DNA of 64,000 nt from Bog-375 sp049587755 (GCA_049587755.1 JBAVEN010000085.1:1-64000), one strand, 5' to 3'; counted from the first letter of the stretch, positions 9,346 through 18,036 are shown. The notes: generated by a model from the letters alone, not told the origin. Made by a program: numbers and translations.

Positions 9346-9471
9346 CGGCGTGTGGGCCTGTGCCCATTGGCGATTGTACGTCGAGTCGAGCGTGTTTGGG
9401 GCAGCGCTTGCGCCCTGTAATGAGCAGACTCAACCCTCGGTCGTAAACCGTCAAACGCGCGCGGATTGGGC

Positions 9472-11622
9472 TCATTTTTTCGAGGCGCGCAGACGTTCCA
9501 CGATCTCCCGCAGTTGCGGGCTCGGTTTGAGTAGCAGGGCGGCCTCATACTCAGCGAGCGCCTCCGCCAGTCCGCCAGGCATCCGTGCCAGGGCGGCGGC
9601 CAGGTTGTAATGCGCGTCCCAGTAGTTGGGGTCTAACTGCAGAGCCTGCCGGTATTCGGCGACGGCATCCGGCAACCGGCCGGACATGTGTGACAGCGCA
9701 TACCCGAGATTGCCGTGCACCATGGCGGAATCCGGATGAATTCGCAAGGCTGTTTCATATTCGGCGATGGCATCCGGCAGCCGGCCGGGGATCTGCGATA
9801 ACGCTGTCCCCAGGTTGCTGTGCGCCTCCCAGTAATCCGGCCTGACCTGAATCGCCGCCTCGAATTGCGCAACAGCCTCCGGCAGCCGCCCCGGCGTCTG
9901 TGCCAGGATCTCACCCAGGTTGTTGTGCGCCTCCGCGAACTGCGGGTTGGCGTCGATCGCCGCCTGGTACTGGGCGATGGCATCCTGCAATCGGCCCGGG
10001 ATGCGCGTGAGCGCGTTTGCCAGGTCGTTGTGCGCGGCGGCGCTGTCGGGCTGAATCCGCAGCGCGGTTTCGTACTGGGCAACGGCCTCCTCGGTCCGCC
10101 CGGCCAGCAGCAAGGCATTCCCGAGATTGGTGTGCGGCCTCACGGACTCGGGCGCAAGACGAACCGCAGTTTGGTATTCGGCGATCGCGCCGTCCAGCCG
10201 GCCCGGCATTTCGAGCAACGCGTTTCCCATGCTGAGATGGGCTTCCCAGTAATCCGGATTAGCCCGGATTGCCGCCTGAAAATGAGCTATAGCTTCAGCC
10301 CGGTCGCCGGGAACTTGAAACAGGATGTTGCCCAGATTGTCGTGTGCCAGCCAGGCGTCGGGATTGCGCGCCAACGTTTCACGGTAGAGTGTCTCCACAT
10401 CCGTGTACATCATACTCTGGCGCCAGGTCAATCCGGCCAGACAAGCCAGGAGCACGGCGGACAGGCCGGCGCGCCATTGCTGTTCCAGTTTCCAGCGCTG
10501 GGCCGCAGCGGCCAAAACCGCCGCAACCGGAACAATGATGGCGAGGCTTGCCAGGTACTGGAAGTGATCGGCGATGAAAGAGTAGCGGAAATAAAAAAAG
10601 CTCAGGAGCCCGAGCACTGGAAAGAGCGTACCGACGAAAATCAGGAAAGCGGCCAGCGGCCCACGATTCCGCCGGGCCAGCCAACCGAGAGCGATGGCCA
10701 CCGCCGCCAGTCCGGCAGGGAAAAGATATTGCCACCACTCACTGGCATCGATCTTCCACCGGGGATAGTAAAAAATCAGGTTGACCGGCCAGAGTAACTT
10801 AGAGGCGTAGAACCAAGGCGTGCGGCCCGCCAGCAAAATATGCTGAAGCAGTGAAAGCGCGAAGTCCGGTCCCTGAGCGCCGATGTATACCCTGTCCACG
10901 TACCGGGTAAGAAGCCCCGAAGACACGGCCAGCCCGAACCACGGCAGCATGGGCAGCACGTCGCGCCGCCATTGCAACCGGCCGCGCAGCCACCAAAGCA
11001 GCACCAGCAGCACGGCCGGTAAGGGCGCCGTCGCCGTCTTAGTCGCCAGAGCCAGAGCAAATAGCCCCAGCGCCAGGAAGTACTTTGACTTATGGCGTGT
11101 CTGATCGAAGTGCAAATAAGTGAAGGCAGATGCCAGATAGAAGACCCCGGAGAGGGTGTTCTTCTGCTCGGTGATCCAAGCCACCGACTCCACGAAGACC
11201 GGGTGGAGGGCAAATATGAGGCCCGCCAACCACGCCCCCGGCAATTTCAGGCGCCTTACAATCAGAATCACAAACAGGGCCGCCACACTGTGCAGGACGA
11301 CGTTGGTCAGATGGTAGCCCAGCACGGCGTCGCCCCATAAGACATGCTCGAACCAGAACGCGCTGTGCACCAGTGGATAGTACTGGCCCGTGGCTGACAG
11401 GCCGAGGTCGGTCCAGATCCGCCACAGACCGTGAAGAGACCGAAGCTCCGGCCGGGTCACGTAGTTCGGATCGTCCCAAATCAGGCCGCCTCGCAGTGCC
11501 GGCAGATAAGCCACCAGAGTGGCGCACAGGATAAACGCAAATGCGAGCAGATCCCTCGGATGGATCCCGTTCCGATCTGGGCCGGCGGTGGGGTTTGCGC
11601 TCGGGGATCTTCGTTTGGGCAT
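9472..11622 (-). CDS. TMTC-like polytopic membrane protein with C-terminal TPRs
   Basis: A 716-residue protein. Residues 1-400 carry about nine to ten TM helices. An early loop holds GLIWDDPNYV; the paired Asp in the first extracytoplasmic loop is where GT-C glycosyltransferases keep a catalytic acid. Motifs such as HLTNVVLHS and WITEQKNTLSG are typical of the TMTC/DUF1736 family. Residues 405-710 form about eight TPRs with a 34-37-residue period (AIAxYxxALRIxPDSAxxHxNLG), several preceded by a PGRLPDA insert. In eukaryotes TMTC proteins O-mannosylate cadherins; the bacterial substrate is unknown. A protein O-glycosyltransferase role is inference. Confidence 0.8.
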   Translation of the reverse strand: MPKRRSPSANPTAGPDRNGIHPRDLLAFAFILCATLVAYLPALRGGLIWDDPNYVTRPELRSLHGLWRIWTDLGLSATGQYYPLVHSAFWFEHVLWGDAVLGYHLTNVVLHSVAALFVILIVRRLKLPGAWLAGLIFALHPVFVESVAWITEQKNTLSGVFYLASAFTYLHFDQTRHKSKYFLALGLFALALATKTATAPLPAVLLVLLWWLRGRLQWRRDVLPMLPWFGLAVSSGLLTRYVDRVYIGAQGPDFALSLLQHILLAGRTPWFYASKLLWPVNLIFYYPRWKIDASEWWQYLFPAGLAAVAIALGWLARRNRGPLAAFLIFVGTLFPVLGLLSFFYFRYSFIADHFQYLASLAIIVPVAAVLAAAAQRWKLEQQWRAGLSAVLLACLAGLTWRQSMMYTDVETLYRETLARNPDAWLAHDNLGNILFQVPGDRAEAIAHFQAAIRANPDYWEAHLSMGNALLEMPGRLDGAIAEYQTAVRLAPESVRPHTNLGNALLLAGRTEEAVAQYETALRIQPDSAAAHNDLANALTRIPGRLQDAIAQYQAAIDANPQFAEAHNNLGEILAQTPGRLPEAVAQFEAAIQVRPDYWEAHSNLGTALSQIPGRLPDAIAEYETALRIHPDSAMVHGNLGYALSHMSGRLPDAVAEYRQALQLDPNYWDAHYNLAAALARMPGGLAEALAEYEAALLLKPSPQLREIVERLRASKK

Positions 11623-12021
11623 CTGGGTCTGATTCTACAACCCATTCAGGAGACAACAAGGGAAGGCCTGGGACTGCCGCAGGGTGACGATGGGAGACGT
11701 CTGAACCAGGACCAGGCGGTTCTCAACCTCAAACCTCCGCCGATCGAACATTCCGGTAGGCAGCCCGAATCGCGCCGTGCCGTTCCGGGAGCATTGGCGA
11801 ATCCACTGAGACAAAAGTGGGCGTATCGTAAAGTGGGCCGAAGCGTGCCGCTGGGCCACCGGAAAGGTAGATCCCGTGACACGCCGTTCACCGCAGATGG
11901 AGCAGACGACAGTCCATCTTGACGTCTAGCCCCCTCTCCGGCTCGTGCTGCCCCACGCGGTCCAGACACGGCGTGCCGGGCGCCCCGACGGCCGGGTTAG
12001 CGCCGATGGGGCGCATCCCCT
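11623..12021. other. Intergenic region without a supported gene
   Basis: A 399-bp gap between two leftward genes. Small open frames exist on both strands, for example a minus frame reading GLPTGMFDRRRFEVEN around 11740. I recognise none as a family, and none has a good ribosome-binding site plus start. It should hold the promoter of the TPR gene, but no clear -35/-10 pair is visible. A remnant gene is possible. Confidence 0.4.
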
Positions 12022-13398
12022 TCAATTGCAGGCCGCCGGTTCCAGGCTCCTCACTTTGGCCGACAGAGTAGTGCGTTTAAGCCGCAGCATGTCGGCGGCA
12101 GCTTTCTTATTGCCACCTGTCTTGCGGAGGGCCTGCTCCAGTATGCTGCGCTCGATCAAGGCGAGCGTTCGCTCATAGTCAAGGCCATCGTCGGGCACCG
12201 GCACCAACGGCGTGTCGTCCGGGCGGGCGGGAATCGGCGCGCGGTCCGGGAGCGGCAGCGGAAAGTCGCCGGGAAGCAGCATGCCGCGGTTGCCGCTCAG
12301 CGCCACTGCCATTTCGATCGCGTTCTCCAGTTGCCGGACGTTGCCCGGCCAGCTCTGCGCGCACAGCCGCTCGCTAGCCTCCGGCGCGATCAGTTTGGGC
12401 GGAATCTCTTCCTGACGGCAGATCTTTTCTATAAAGTGCAGCGCCAGCGCCGGCACGTCGCCCGGCCGCTGGCGGAGTGCCGGCATCCGGATCGGCACTA
12501 CGTTGAGCCGGTAGAACAAGTCCTCGCGGAATTTCCCTTGCTCGATTCGCCGTACCAGGTCGCTATTGGTGGCGGCGATCACGCGCGCGTCGGCGCGAAT
12601 CGTCTCCGAGCTTCCCAGGCGCTGGAATTCCCGCTCTTGCAGCACGCGCAGCAGCTTGGCCTGCAGTTCCAGGGGCAGCTCGCCGATCTCGTCCAGAAAC
12701 AAAGTCCCGCCCTGCGCCTGCTCGAAGCGGCCCATCCGGCTTTGCACCGCTCCGGTGAAGGCGCCGCGCACGTGGCCGAACAACTCGGCCTCCAGGAGAT
12801 TTTCCGGCAGCGCGCTGCAGTTCACCGCGACCCAAGGTCCCAAGCGGCGCGGTCCAGCCAGGTGCAAAGCGCGCGCAGCCAGCTCCTTGCCGGTGCCGGT
12901 TTCGCCGCTGATCAGCACGGTGGCGCGGCGCGCGCCGACCAGCCGGATCAAGCTGCCCACCTGGCGCATCTCGCGGCTATCTCCGACCAGCAGCCCTTCC
13001 CAGTCTTCCAGCCCGATCTGTGCCGCGAGTTGCTCCAAACTACGGATGCGGCGCGGCTCGAGCGCCTGCTCGATCTGCAGGCACTCCTCGCCTGGCGGCC
13101 AAAGAAACTGGTGGATGCCCAGACGCGCCAGCCGCACAGCATCATTGAGTGTGGCCGAAGGGTCCCGTGCCAGGACGGGGGTGCCCGGCGCCAGCCGCCG
13201 TACCTGCTCCACCAGGGCGGCCGGAGCCCAGCCCGGTATTGGAAAATCCAACACAATCGCCCCATAGTCCTGCCGCGCCAGGCACTCGACCCCACTCGCC
13301 GCATCGACGTGCTCAACGGTCCAGGTCGCGGCCTGGCCGCAGATTCCTGCCGGCTTGTTCCGGTCGCCGCGAATCCAGAGCACTTTGGTTGCGTTCAT
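12022..13398 (-). CDS. Sigma-54-dependent response regulator (NtrC/FlrC-like)
   Basis: A 458-residue three-domain activator. Residues 1-120 form a divergent receiver with the putative phospho-Asp51 in IVLDFPIPG. The AAA+ domain has Walker A GETGTGKE (165-172), the sigma-54 contact loop GAFTGA (212-217) and Walker B GGTLFLDEIGE (230-240); arginine-finger regions and WPGNVRQLEN are intact. A linker PLVPVPDDGLDYERTLALIE leads to a Fis-type HTH (LRKTGGNKKAAADMLRLKR). It would hydrolyse ATP to open RpoN promoters. It is divergent from flgM-flgK-flgL, so it is probably the flagellar class-II activator; that link rests on position. No histidine kinase is adjacent. Confidence 0.92.
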   Translation of the reverse strand: MNATKVLWIRGDRNKPAGICGQAATWTVEHVDAASGVECLARQDYGAIVLDFPIPGWAPAALVEQVRRLAPGTPVLARDPSATLNDAVRLARLGIHQFLWPPGEECLQIEQALEPRRIRSLEQLAAQIGLEDWEGLLVGDSREMRQVGSLIRLVGARRATVLISGETGTGKELAARALHLAGPRRLGPWVAVNCSALPENLLEAELFGHVRGAFTGAVQSRMGRFEQAQGGTLFLDEIGELPLELQAKLLRVLQEREFQRLGSSETIRADARVIAATNSDLVRRIEQGKFREDLFYRLNVVPIRMPALRQRPGDVPALALHFIEKICRQEEIPPKLIAPEASERLCAQSWPGNVRQLENAIEMAVALSGNRGMLLPGDFPLPLPDRAPIPARPDDTPLVPVPDDGLDYERTLALIERSILEQALRKTGGNKKAAADMLRLKRTTLSAKVRSLEPAACN

Positions 13399-13472
13399 AG
13401 CTGGTTACTCCAAGCAATCGGCAGAACCTGGAGGAACTTTAGAATTAATCCAAACTAAATGCTCAATCCGGC

Positions 13473-13500
13473 TAAAGCCCTCGCCTGATCTGGTCGATAG
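13473..13500 (+). promoter_or_regulatory. Candidate sigma-28 (FliA) promoter of flgM
   Basis: TAAA at 13473-13476 is followed after 16 bp by GTCGATAG at 13493-13500. The FliA consensus is TAAA-N15-GCCGATAA, so the -10 matches 6 of 8. It ends 30 bp before the flgM start. Late-class control of flgM-flgK-flgL by FliA is common elsewhere. Assignment is by eye. Confidence 0.5.
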
Positions 13501-13529
13501 GACACCTAGCAGAGGTAAAGCGAACGGCT

Positions 13530-13832
13530 ATGAAGGTTGTCGACCGAAACTTGAGCAGCGGGTCGCCGGTCGAATCCGGACGAACGCAGGAAACCCAACG
13601 CGCCAGCACCGCAGCAGGCGGTGTCGCCACAACGCGGGCAGGCAGCGAGGACCAGGTGGAACTCTCCAATACGCTGGGCAGCCTGGCGCGGGCCATGTCC
13701 ACCTTTAACGCCAGCCGCGCCACTAAGGTGCAAACGCTGGCCGCCCAGTACCAAAGCGGCAGCTACCGGGCGGACTCTTCGGCCACCAGCCGGGCGATGA
13801 TCGCCCAGGCGTTGACGGGAGGGGACGAGTAA
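13530..13832 (+). CDS. flgM: Anti-sigma-28 factor FlgM
   Basis: A 100-residue protein with the FlgM layout: a disordered Ser/Thr/Gly-rich N-terminal half, then a conserved segment DQVELSNTLGSLARAM and the C-terminal helix VQTLAAQYQSGSYRADSSATSRAMIAQAL (residues about 68-96), which binds FliA. FlgM holds sigma-28 inactive until the hook is complete and it is exported. It is first in a flagellar cassette, 2 bp ahead of the next gene and behind a candidate sigma-28 promoter, the usual autoregulatory arrangement. Family call is firm from the C-terminal signature and context. Confidence 0.9.
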   Translation: MKVVDRNLSSGSPVESGRTQETQRASTAAGGVATTRAGSEDQVELSNTLGSLARAMSTFNASRATKVQTLAAQYQSGSYRADSSATSRAMIAQALTGGDE

Positions 13833-13834
13833 TT

Positions 13835-14194
13835 ATGAAGGTGGACGCAGCCAGCGGGCTCGCGGCAGTGCGTGTCGAGGTGGAAGGCGCGTGCCAGGCA
13901 CTGGTGCTGGCATCGCCGGAAGCACTGACTAGCGCCGAGCGGGCGCTCGAGCGGGCGGCCGCGGCGCTGCGGCAGGGCCAAGCCGCTTGGGACTGGAAAT
14001 CGGCTAGTGAAGCCGCCAGGAAAGAGGCCCCGCGGCTGCAAGCCGGGATTCGCCGGGCGGGACGCCTGCTATCCAGCGCTTCCAATTATCACGCTGGCTG
14101 GCTGCGAATCCTTTCCGTGATGGCCGGCGGCTATTCCCAACGGGGCGAAGCGGCCCACCTGCCGGGCCTGCGCCGGATCTCGCTCGAAGGGTAA
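13835..14194 (+). CDS. Probable FlgN-like flagellar chaperone
   Basis: A 119-residue, mostly helical protein between flgM and flgK, which is where FlgN, the export chaperone of FlgK and FlgL, usually lies. Alanine- and leucine-rich heptad-like stretches (residues 30-55 and 60-85) fit a helical bundle. The C-terminal region, including NYHAGWLRILSVMAGGYS, resembles the amphipathic substrate-binding end of FlgN. Sequence conservation in this family is very low, so the name rests mainly on gene order and size. It starts 2 bp after flgM and ends 6 bp before flgK, so the genes are surely co-transcribed. Confidence 0.65.
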   Translation: MKVDAASGLAAVRVEVEGACQALVLASPEALTSAERALERAAAALRQGQAAWDWKSASEAARKEAPRLQAGIRRAGRLLSSASNYHAGWLRILSVMAGGYSQRGEAAHLPGLRRISLEG

Positions 14195-14200
14195 ACCGGG

Positions 14201-15661
14201 ATGCCCAGCCTGATCTCCTCTCTTTATGTTCAGGCGGGCGCCATCAACGCCTTCGAGCAGGCGATCGCGGTCAGCTCGGCCAACGTTTCCAACGCGTCCA
14301 CCCCCGGTTACGCCAGCCAGACCCAAACCCTGGTGGCCATGCCCGAGGACATCAGCCAGGGCGCTACCGGCGGCGTTAAAGCCGGGGCGGTGGTCAGCTC
14401 GCGGGATCAGTACGCCGAGCAAGCCGTTCGCAATCAGCAAACGGCCTTGGGCGGAGCCACACAGAGTGTCAACAGCCTGACCAGCTTACAGTCGCTGTTC
14501 GACGTCACGGGCACCAGCGGCATTTCGACCGCGTTAAGCAGCTTGTATCAGAGCTTTTCGGCTTGGGGACAGACGCCCTCCGACGGGACCGCGCAGCAAG
14601 CGGTGCTGACGGCGGCGGGCAATCTTGCCACGGCCTTCCAGCAGACAGCCTCCGGGCTGACCAGCGCCGCCACTACGGCGGACCAGCAGTTGCAGCGGAC
14701 AGTCGACCAGGTGAACACGCTGGTGGGGCAGTTGCAGCAGCTCAACACGCTGGCCATGGGAGGCACCGGGAACGACTCGGGCCTTGATGCCAACATGAAC
14801 GCCACGCTCGAAAACCTGTCACAGTACATTCCGATCAGCGCCACCGAGCAGCCTGACGGTACCTACACGGTTCTGCTCGGCGGGCAGACCCCGCTGCTGA
14901 TCGGCAGCCAGCAGTTTCCCTTGAGCTTCGACCTGTATCAGCCGGACGGTGCCACTTACCAAAACGCGCCTCCGCTGGCGCAGATCAAAGCTGCCGACGG
15001 CAGCGACATCACCGGCGACATCACCGGCGGCCAATTGGGCGCCTTGCTCAACTTTCGCGACACGGTTTTGCCCACGTATATGGGCGATGGCAATCAGGCC
15101 GGCACACTCAACACGATGGCCCAGCAGTTGGCGGACACGGTGAACGGAATACTGACCTCCGGCAACATTTCCGACGCTTCGGCGGACGGTTCCACACCGG
15201 CGGTGCCCGGCGTGCCGCTGTTTACTTACGACGCCACCAACGCCACCAACGTGGCGGCGAGCCTATCGATGAGCTCCACCATCACACCCAGCCAACTGGC
15301 GGCGATCGATCCCGGCCCTCCGGAAGTCTCCAACGGCATTCCGCTGGCGCTCACCCAACTCGAGAATCCGCAGTCGAGCGCCGATCAGTTCGATGGGGAA
15401 AGCTACACGGCGGCCTTCGGCGATATGGCCACGCAGACCGGGAACCTGGTGAACCAGGCGACGGAAGAACAGCAGGTGGCGCAATCGGCGCTCACGCAAG
15501 CGCAGAATCTGCGCCAGCAGCAATCCGGCGTGAATTTGGACCAGCAGGCCGCGACGCTCGTCGAATATCAGCGGGCCTACGAAGCCAGCGCCGAGATGCT
15601 TACCGTCCTCAACCAGTTGATGCAGGACACGATCAACATTCTTGAGCCGGGGACGGCGTAA
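14201..15661 (+). CDS. flgK: Flagellar hook-associated protein 1 (FlgK)
   Basis: A 486-residue hook-filament junction protein. The N-terminal D0 region shows AINAFEQAIAVSSANVSNASTPGY, the flagellar rod/hook signature in which ANVSNASTPGY is near-consensus. The middle carries the variable D2 domain. The C-terminal D0 helix contains GVNLDQQAATLVEYQRAYEASAEMLTVLNQL, the FlgK-type closing motif. Both terminal coiled-coil regions are intact and the length fits the shorter FlgKs. It is secreted through the flagellar type III apparatus and assembles as the first junction ring. It follows the FlgN-like gene by 6 bp and precedes flgL by 12 bp. Confidence 0.95.
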   Translation: MPSLISSLYVQAGAINAFEQAIAVSSANVSNASTPGYASQTQTLVAMPEDISQGATGGVKAGAVVSSRDQYAEQAVRNQQTALGGATQSVNSLTSLQSLFDVTGTSGISTALSSLYQSFSAWGQTPSDGTAQQAVLTAAGNLATAFQQTASGLTSAATTADQQLQRTVDQVNTLVGQLQQLNTLAMGGTGNDSGLDANMNATLENLSQYIPISATEQPDGTYTVLLGGQTPLLIGSQQFPLSFDLYQPDGATYQNAPPLAQIKAADGSDITGDITGGQLGALLNFRDTVLPTYMGDGNQAGTLNTMAQQLADTVNGILTSGNISDASADGSTPAVPGVPLFTYDATNATNVAASLSMSSTITPSQLAAIDPGPPEVSNGIPLALTQLENPQSSADQFDGESYTAAFGDMATQTGNLVNQATEEQQVAQSALTQAQNLRQQQSGVNLDQQAATLVEYQRAYEASAEMLTVLNQLMQDTINILEPGTA

Positions 15662-15673
15662 TCGGGAGGCATT

Positions 15674-16597
15674 ATGACCATCAGCAACCTCAGTCCGGCG
15701 GATCAGGCATTTCTCACCGGGGTAAACCAGATCGAGCAGCAAATCACCACGGCCACCCAGCAAATCACTTCGGGGCTGAAGATCAGTGCACCCGCGGACG
15801 ATCCCGCCCAGATCGACGACCTGCTCCAATTGCGCGCCGATCGACAGCTCAACACGCAGATCGGGAGCAACCTGACGATGGCCAATTCGGTGGCGTCGGC
15901 GGCCGATAGCGCCATCGGTGGGGCCATCCAGGTCATCGACTCGGCCATTCAAATCGCCACCCAGGGCGCCAACTCCCTCACCGGCGAAGACACCAACAGC
16001 AGCCTCGCCCTCGAGGTCCAGGGAATGCTGTCGCAAATGGTGAACTACAGCCAGACCCAGGTGCAAGGTCAATACATCTTTAGCGGCGACCAGCCGGACA
16101 CCCCTTACTATCAGTTGGACCTTGCCGCGCCCCAGGGCGTCGACCAGCTTTTGACAACCTCCGCAACGCAGCAGGTTCAGGATCCGGCCGGCGGCTCCTT
16201 TGCGGCTTCGCAAACCGCGCAGACCATCTTCGGCGACCAGAACGCCGACGGCACGCCCGCCGCCGACAATGTTTTTGCCGCCCTCAACAATCTGCGCAAC
16301 GCCTTGCTGAACAATGACACGGCCGGCATCACCAGCGCCTTGGGCGATTTGCAGCAAGCATCCACGCACCTCAACGACATGCAGTCCTTCTACGGCGAGG
16401 TTGAGGACCGCATCCAAAGTGCAACCACCTACTCGAGCACGCGCGACACCGAGTTGCAAACCCAGATCGGCAGCATCCAGGACGCCGACGTGACCAGTGA
16501 CGCCATGCAGCTTTCGCAATCCAATACCCAGCTTCAGGCGGCGTTTCAAGCCGAGGCCGAAGCGCCCAAGTCTACCTTGTTCAATTATCTGAGCTGA
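15674..16597 (+). CDS. flgL: Flagellar hook-associated protein 3 (FlgL)
   Basis: A 307-residue flagellin-like junction protein. The N-terminal D0/D1 helix reads QIEQQITTATQQITSGLKI followed by PADDPAQIDDLLQLRAD, the flagellin-family signature for FlgL. The C-terminal coil (DVTSDAMQLSQSNTQLQAAFQAEAEAPKSTLFNYL) ends with the characteristic LFNYL. The middle has the FSGDQPDTPY block found in FlgL. It bridges FlgK and the filament. A GGGAGG lies 6-11 nt upstream of the start. It ends the cassette. Filament, hook and basal-body genes are not in the window, so the flagellar regulon is split. Confidence 0.94.
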   Translation: MTISNLSPADQAFLTGVNQIEQQITTATQQITSGLKISAPADDPAQIDDLLQLRADRQLNTQIGSNLTMANSVASAADSAIGGAIQVIDSAIQIATQGANSLTGEDTNSSLALEVQGMLSQMVNYSQTQVQGQYIFSGDQPDTPYYQLDLAAPQGVDQLLTTSATQQVQDPAGGSFAASQTAQTIFGDQNADGTPAADNVFAALNNLRNALLNNDTAGITSALGDLQQASTHLNDMQSFYGEVEDRIQSATTYSSTRDTELQTQIGSIQDADVTSDAMQLSQSNTQLQAAFQAEAEAPKSTLFNYLS

Positions 16598-16697
16598 GCT
16601 GTCTCAGCCGCCGCGCAAGGCGCCCGCGGAACAGGCGCCAATCGAACGTCCGAAAAGCGTGTTGTGGAATGGTCGTTTCCGCCGCAGACGACCGCTC

Positions 16698-16933
16698 CGT
16701 TGAAAATCGCGCGCGCAGCTTTGTGGGGCAGCTTGGTAAGCTGCGGTCCGATTGCCAATCGGACCGCGCTGCGGTTGTCAACCGCAGCGCAGGATGGCAT
16801 CCTGCCCCACCAGGAAGCCGCGCTGGCTTGTACGCCCTCTGCCGTTGCTGCGTCCCGCCTACCGCCGCTGAACCGATTTTCATCCCTTTGGGAGGGCCGT
16901 AGGCCCATGGTCGCTCCCTGACGGTCGCGGCTC
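16698..16933 (+). repeat. Dispersed 236-bp multi-hairpin repeat, copy A
   Basis: This segment recurs in inverted orientation at 27755-27990 with no indels and about 16 mismatches by hand count (about 93%). It holds four packed inverted repeats: 16728-16744 (7-bp arms), 16745-16765 (10-bp arms, 1-nt centre), 16766-16790 (11-bp arms) and 16789-16805 (8-bp arms). It ends with the motif GCTCCCTGACGGTCGCGGCT, and shortened copies of ACGGTCGCGG continue in tandem to about 16978. It carries no recognisable protein and looks like a non-autonomous repeat. Confidence 0.85.
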
Positions 16934-17044
16934 TGACGGTCGCGGCTTTGAACGGTCGCGGCTCGGAACGGTCCGCGAGTAGTGGGTATATGCTGCAGAA
17001 CATTGGCTCTGCTGTCTGGCTCCGCCTGGCGCCAGCGCCACGCC

Positions 17045-17608
17045 TCACATCGCCAACTTGCCGTGGTACAGCAGGTCCTTCACCCGGAATTCGAGCTCCC
17101 GCTCGGGAAAATTCAATCCGGCCAGGTACAGGCGGAACGTGATTGATTTGTCGGCCGGCTTCACCACGCGCGGAAACACCAGCCGCAGCACCGGGTCCGC
17201 CGGCGTCGGCGGAAAGTAGCCGATGATCGAGTACGTCTTTCGCCCCACCGTCAACTGGCATTCCTGCTCCATGCGCCGGTCCTCCTCAGCCCGTCCCAGG
17301 TCCTTGAGGGTCGGATAGGCAATTGCCAGCACGAAGGAGTTGTCTCGGTTCTCGGTGACGTAGGCGGCATAGTCCGGATCGGGTTCCTTCTCGGTGTGCC
17401 GGATGCGCAAGCGGGCCTCCGCCTCGGCTTCCTCGACCGGTTCGGCGGTGGCGAGCCAGACCAGAACGTCCGGCGCCGGTCCCACGGTTTGCACCCAGGG
17501 ACTCGAATGGCGCATGGCGTCGATCTCGGACTCCGACCATTTCTCCGCCGGCTTGGTCTCCCAAAACGGCTGCGCCATCAGGAGCAATAGAGCCGGCAAG
17601 GTGCGCAT
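17045..17608 (-). CDS. Secreted hypothetical protein, GWxTD-like
   Basis: A 187-residue protein beginning MRTLPALLLLMAQPFWETKP, a short hydrophobic signal peptide ending near residue 13. The rest is soluble, with WSESEIDAMRHSSPW near the start and a C-terminal beta-rich part (FPRVVKPADKSITFRLYLAG). Similar small secreted proteins are common in Acidobacteriota; I cannot give a biochemical role. The start at 17608 is chosen because it opens the signal peptide; the longer frame to 17725 lies inside the divergent acetyltransferase gene. Only 11 bp separate the two divergent start codons, so their promoters must overlap each other's coding sequence. Confidence 0.7.
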   Translation of the reverse strand: MRTLPALLLLMAQPFWETKPAEKWSESEIDAMRHSSPWVQTVGPAPDVLVWLATAEPVEEAEAEARLRIRHTEKEPDPDYAAYVTENRDNSFVLAIAYPTLKDLGRAEEDRRMEQECQLTVGRKTYSIIGYFPPTPADPVLRLVFPRVVKPADKSITFRLYLAGLNFPERELEFRVKDLLYHGKLAM

Positions 17609-17619
17609 AATACATAAAT

Positions 17620-18036
17620 ATGCCAGCAATCCGGCGCGGCTGCGCGGAAGATCTCGCGGCGATCGCAGAAATTCAGGCCGCCAGCCCGGAGGCCGCGCAG
17701 TGGAATCCCGCCGATTACCTGGCATACGCTCTGCTGGTGGCGACGGTCGAAAGCGGCGTGGTGGGCTTTATCGCGGCACGGGCGGTCGCGGATCAGGAGT
17801 TTGAGATCCTGAACCTCGGCATCACCCCGGAATTTCGCCGCCGGGGCATCGCGCGCCGGCTTCTAATGGCCCTGTTCCATGACTACCACGGTACTTTTTT
17901 CCTGGAAGTCCGGGAGTCCAACCAGGCCGCGCAGATGTGCTATAAGTCACTTGGATTTCAGTTGGTTACGCGCCGTCCGGGCTACTATGAGCACCCCCCC
18001 GAGACGGCTATTGTCATGAAGTTTCATTCATGTTAA
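17620..18036 (+). CDS. GNAT family N-acetyltransferase (RimI-like)
   Basis: A 138-residue acetyltransferase. The acetyl-CoA binding loop is visible as LGITPEFRRRGIARRLLMAL (residues about 65-84, matching R/QxxGxG/A as RRRGIA). It is followed by LEVRESNQAAQMCYKSLGFQ, the classic RimI C-terminal motif with N-x-x-A...Y-x-x-x-G-F. RimI acetylates the N-terminal Ala of ribosomal protein S18, and an rpsR gene lies at 43175-43474, but close homologues modify other targets. The start is 11 bp from the divergent secreted-protein start. No ribosome-binding site is obvious. Confidence 0.85.
   Translation: MPAIRRGCAEDLAAIAEIQAASPEAAQWNPADYLAYALLVATVESGVVGFIAARAVADQEFEILNLGITPEFRRRGIARRLLMALFHDYHGTFFLEVRESNQAAQMCYKSLGFQLVTRRPGYYEHPPETAIVMKFHSC

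Noticed and set aside
16585..16908. Open frames in the 236-bp repeat that encode similar peptides in both copies (ENRFSGGRRD, LTKLPHKAARAIFN)
   Set aside because: Peptide similarity follows from DNA identity. Several of the 16 differences change residues, there is no ribosome-binding site, and the frame covers the palindromes.
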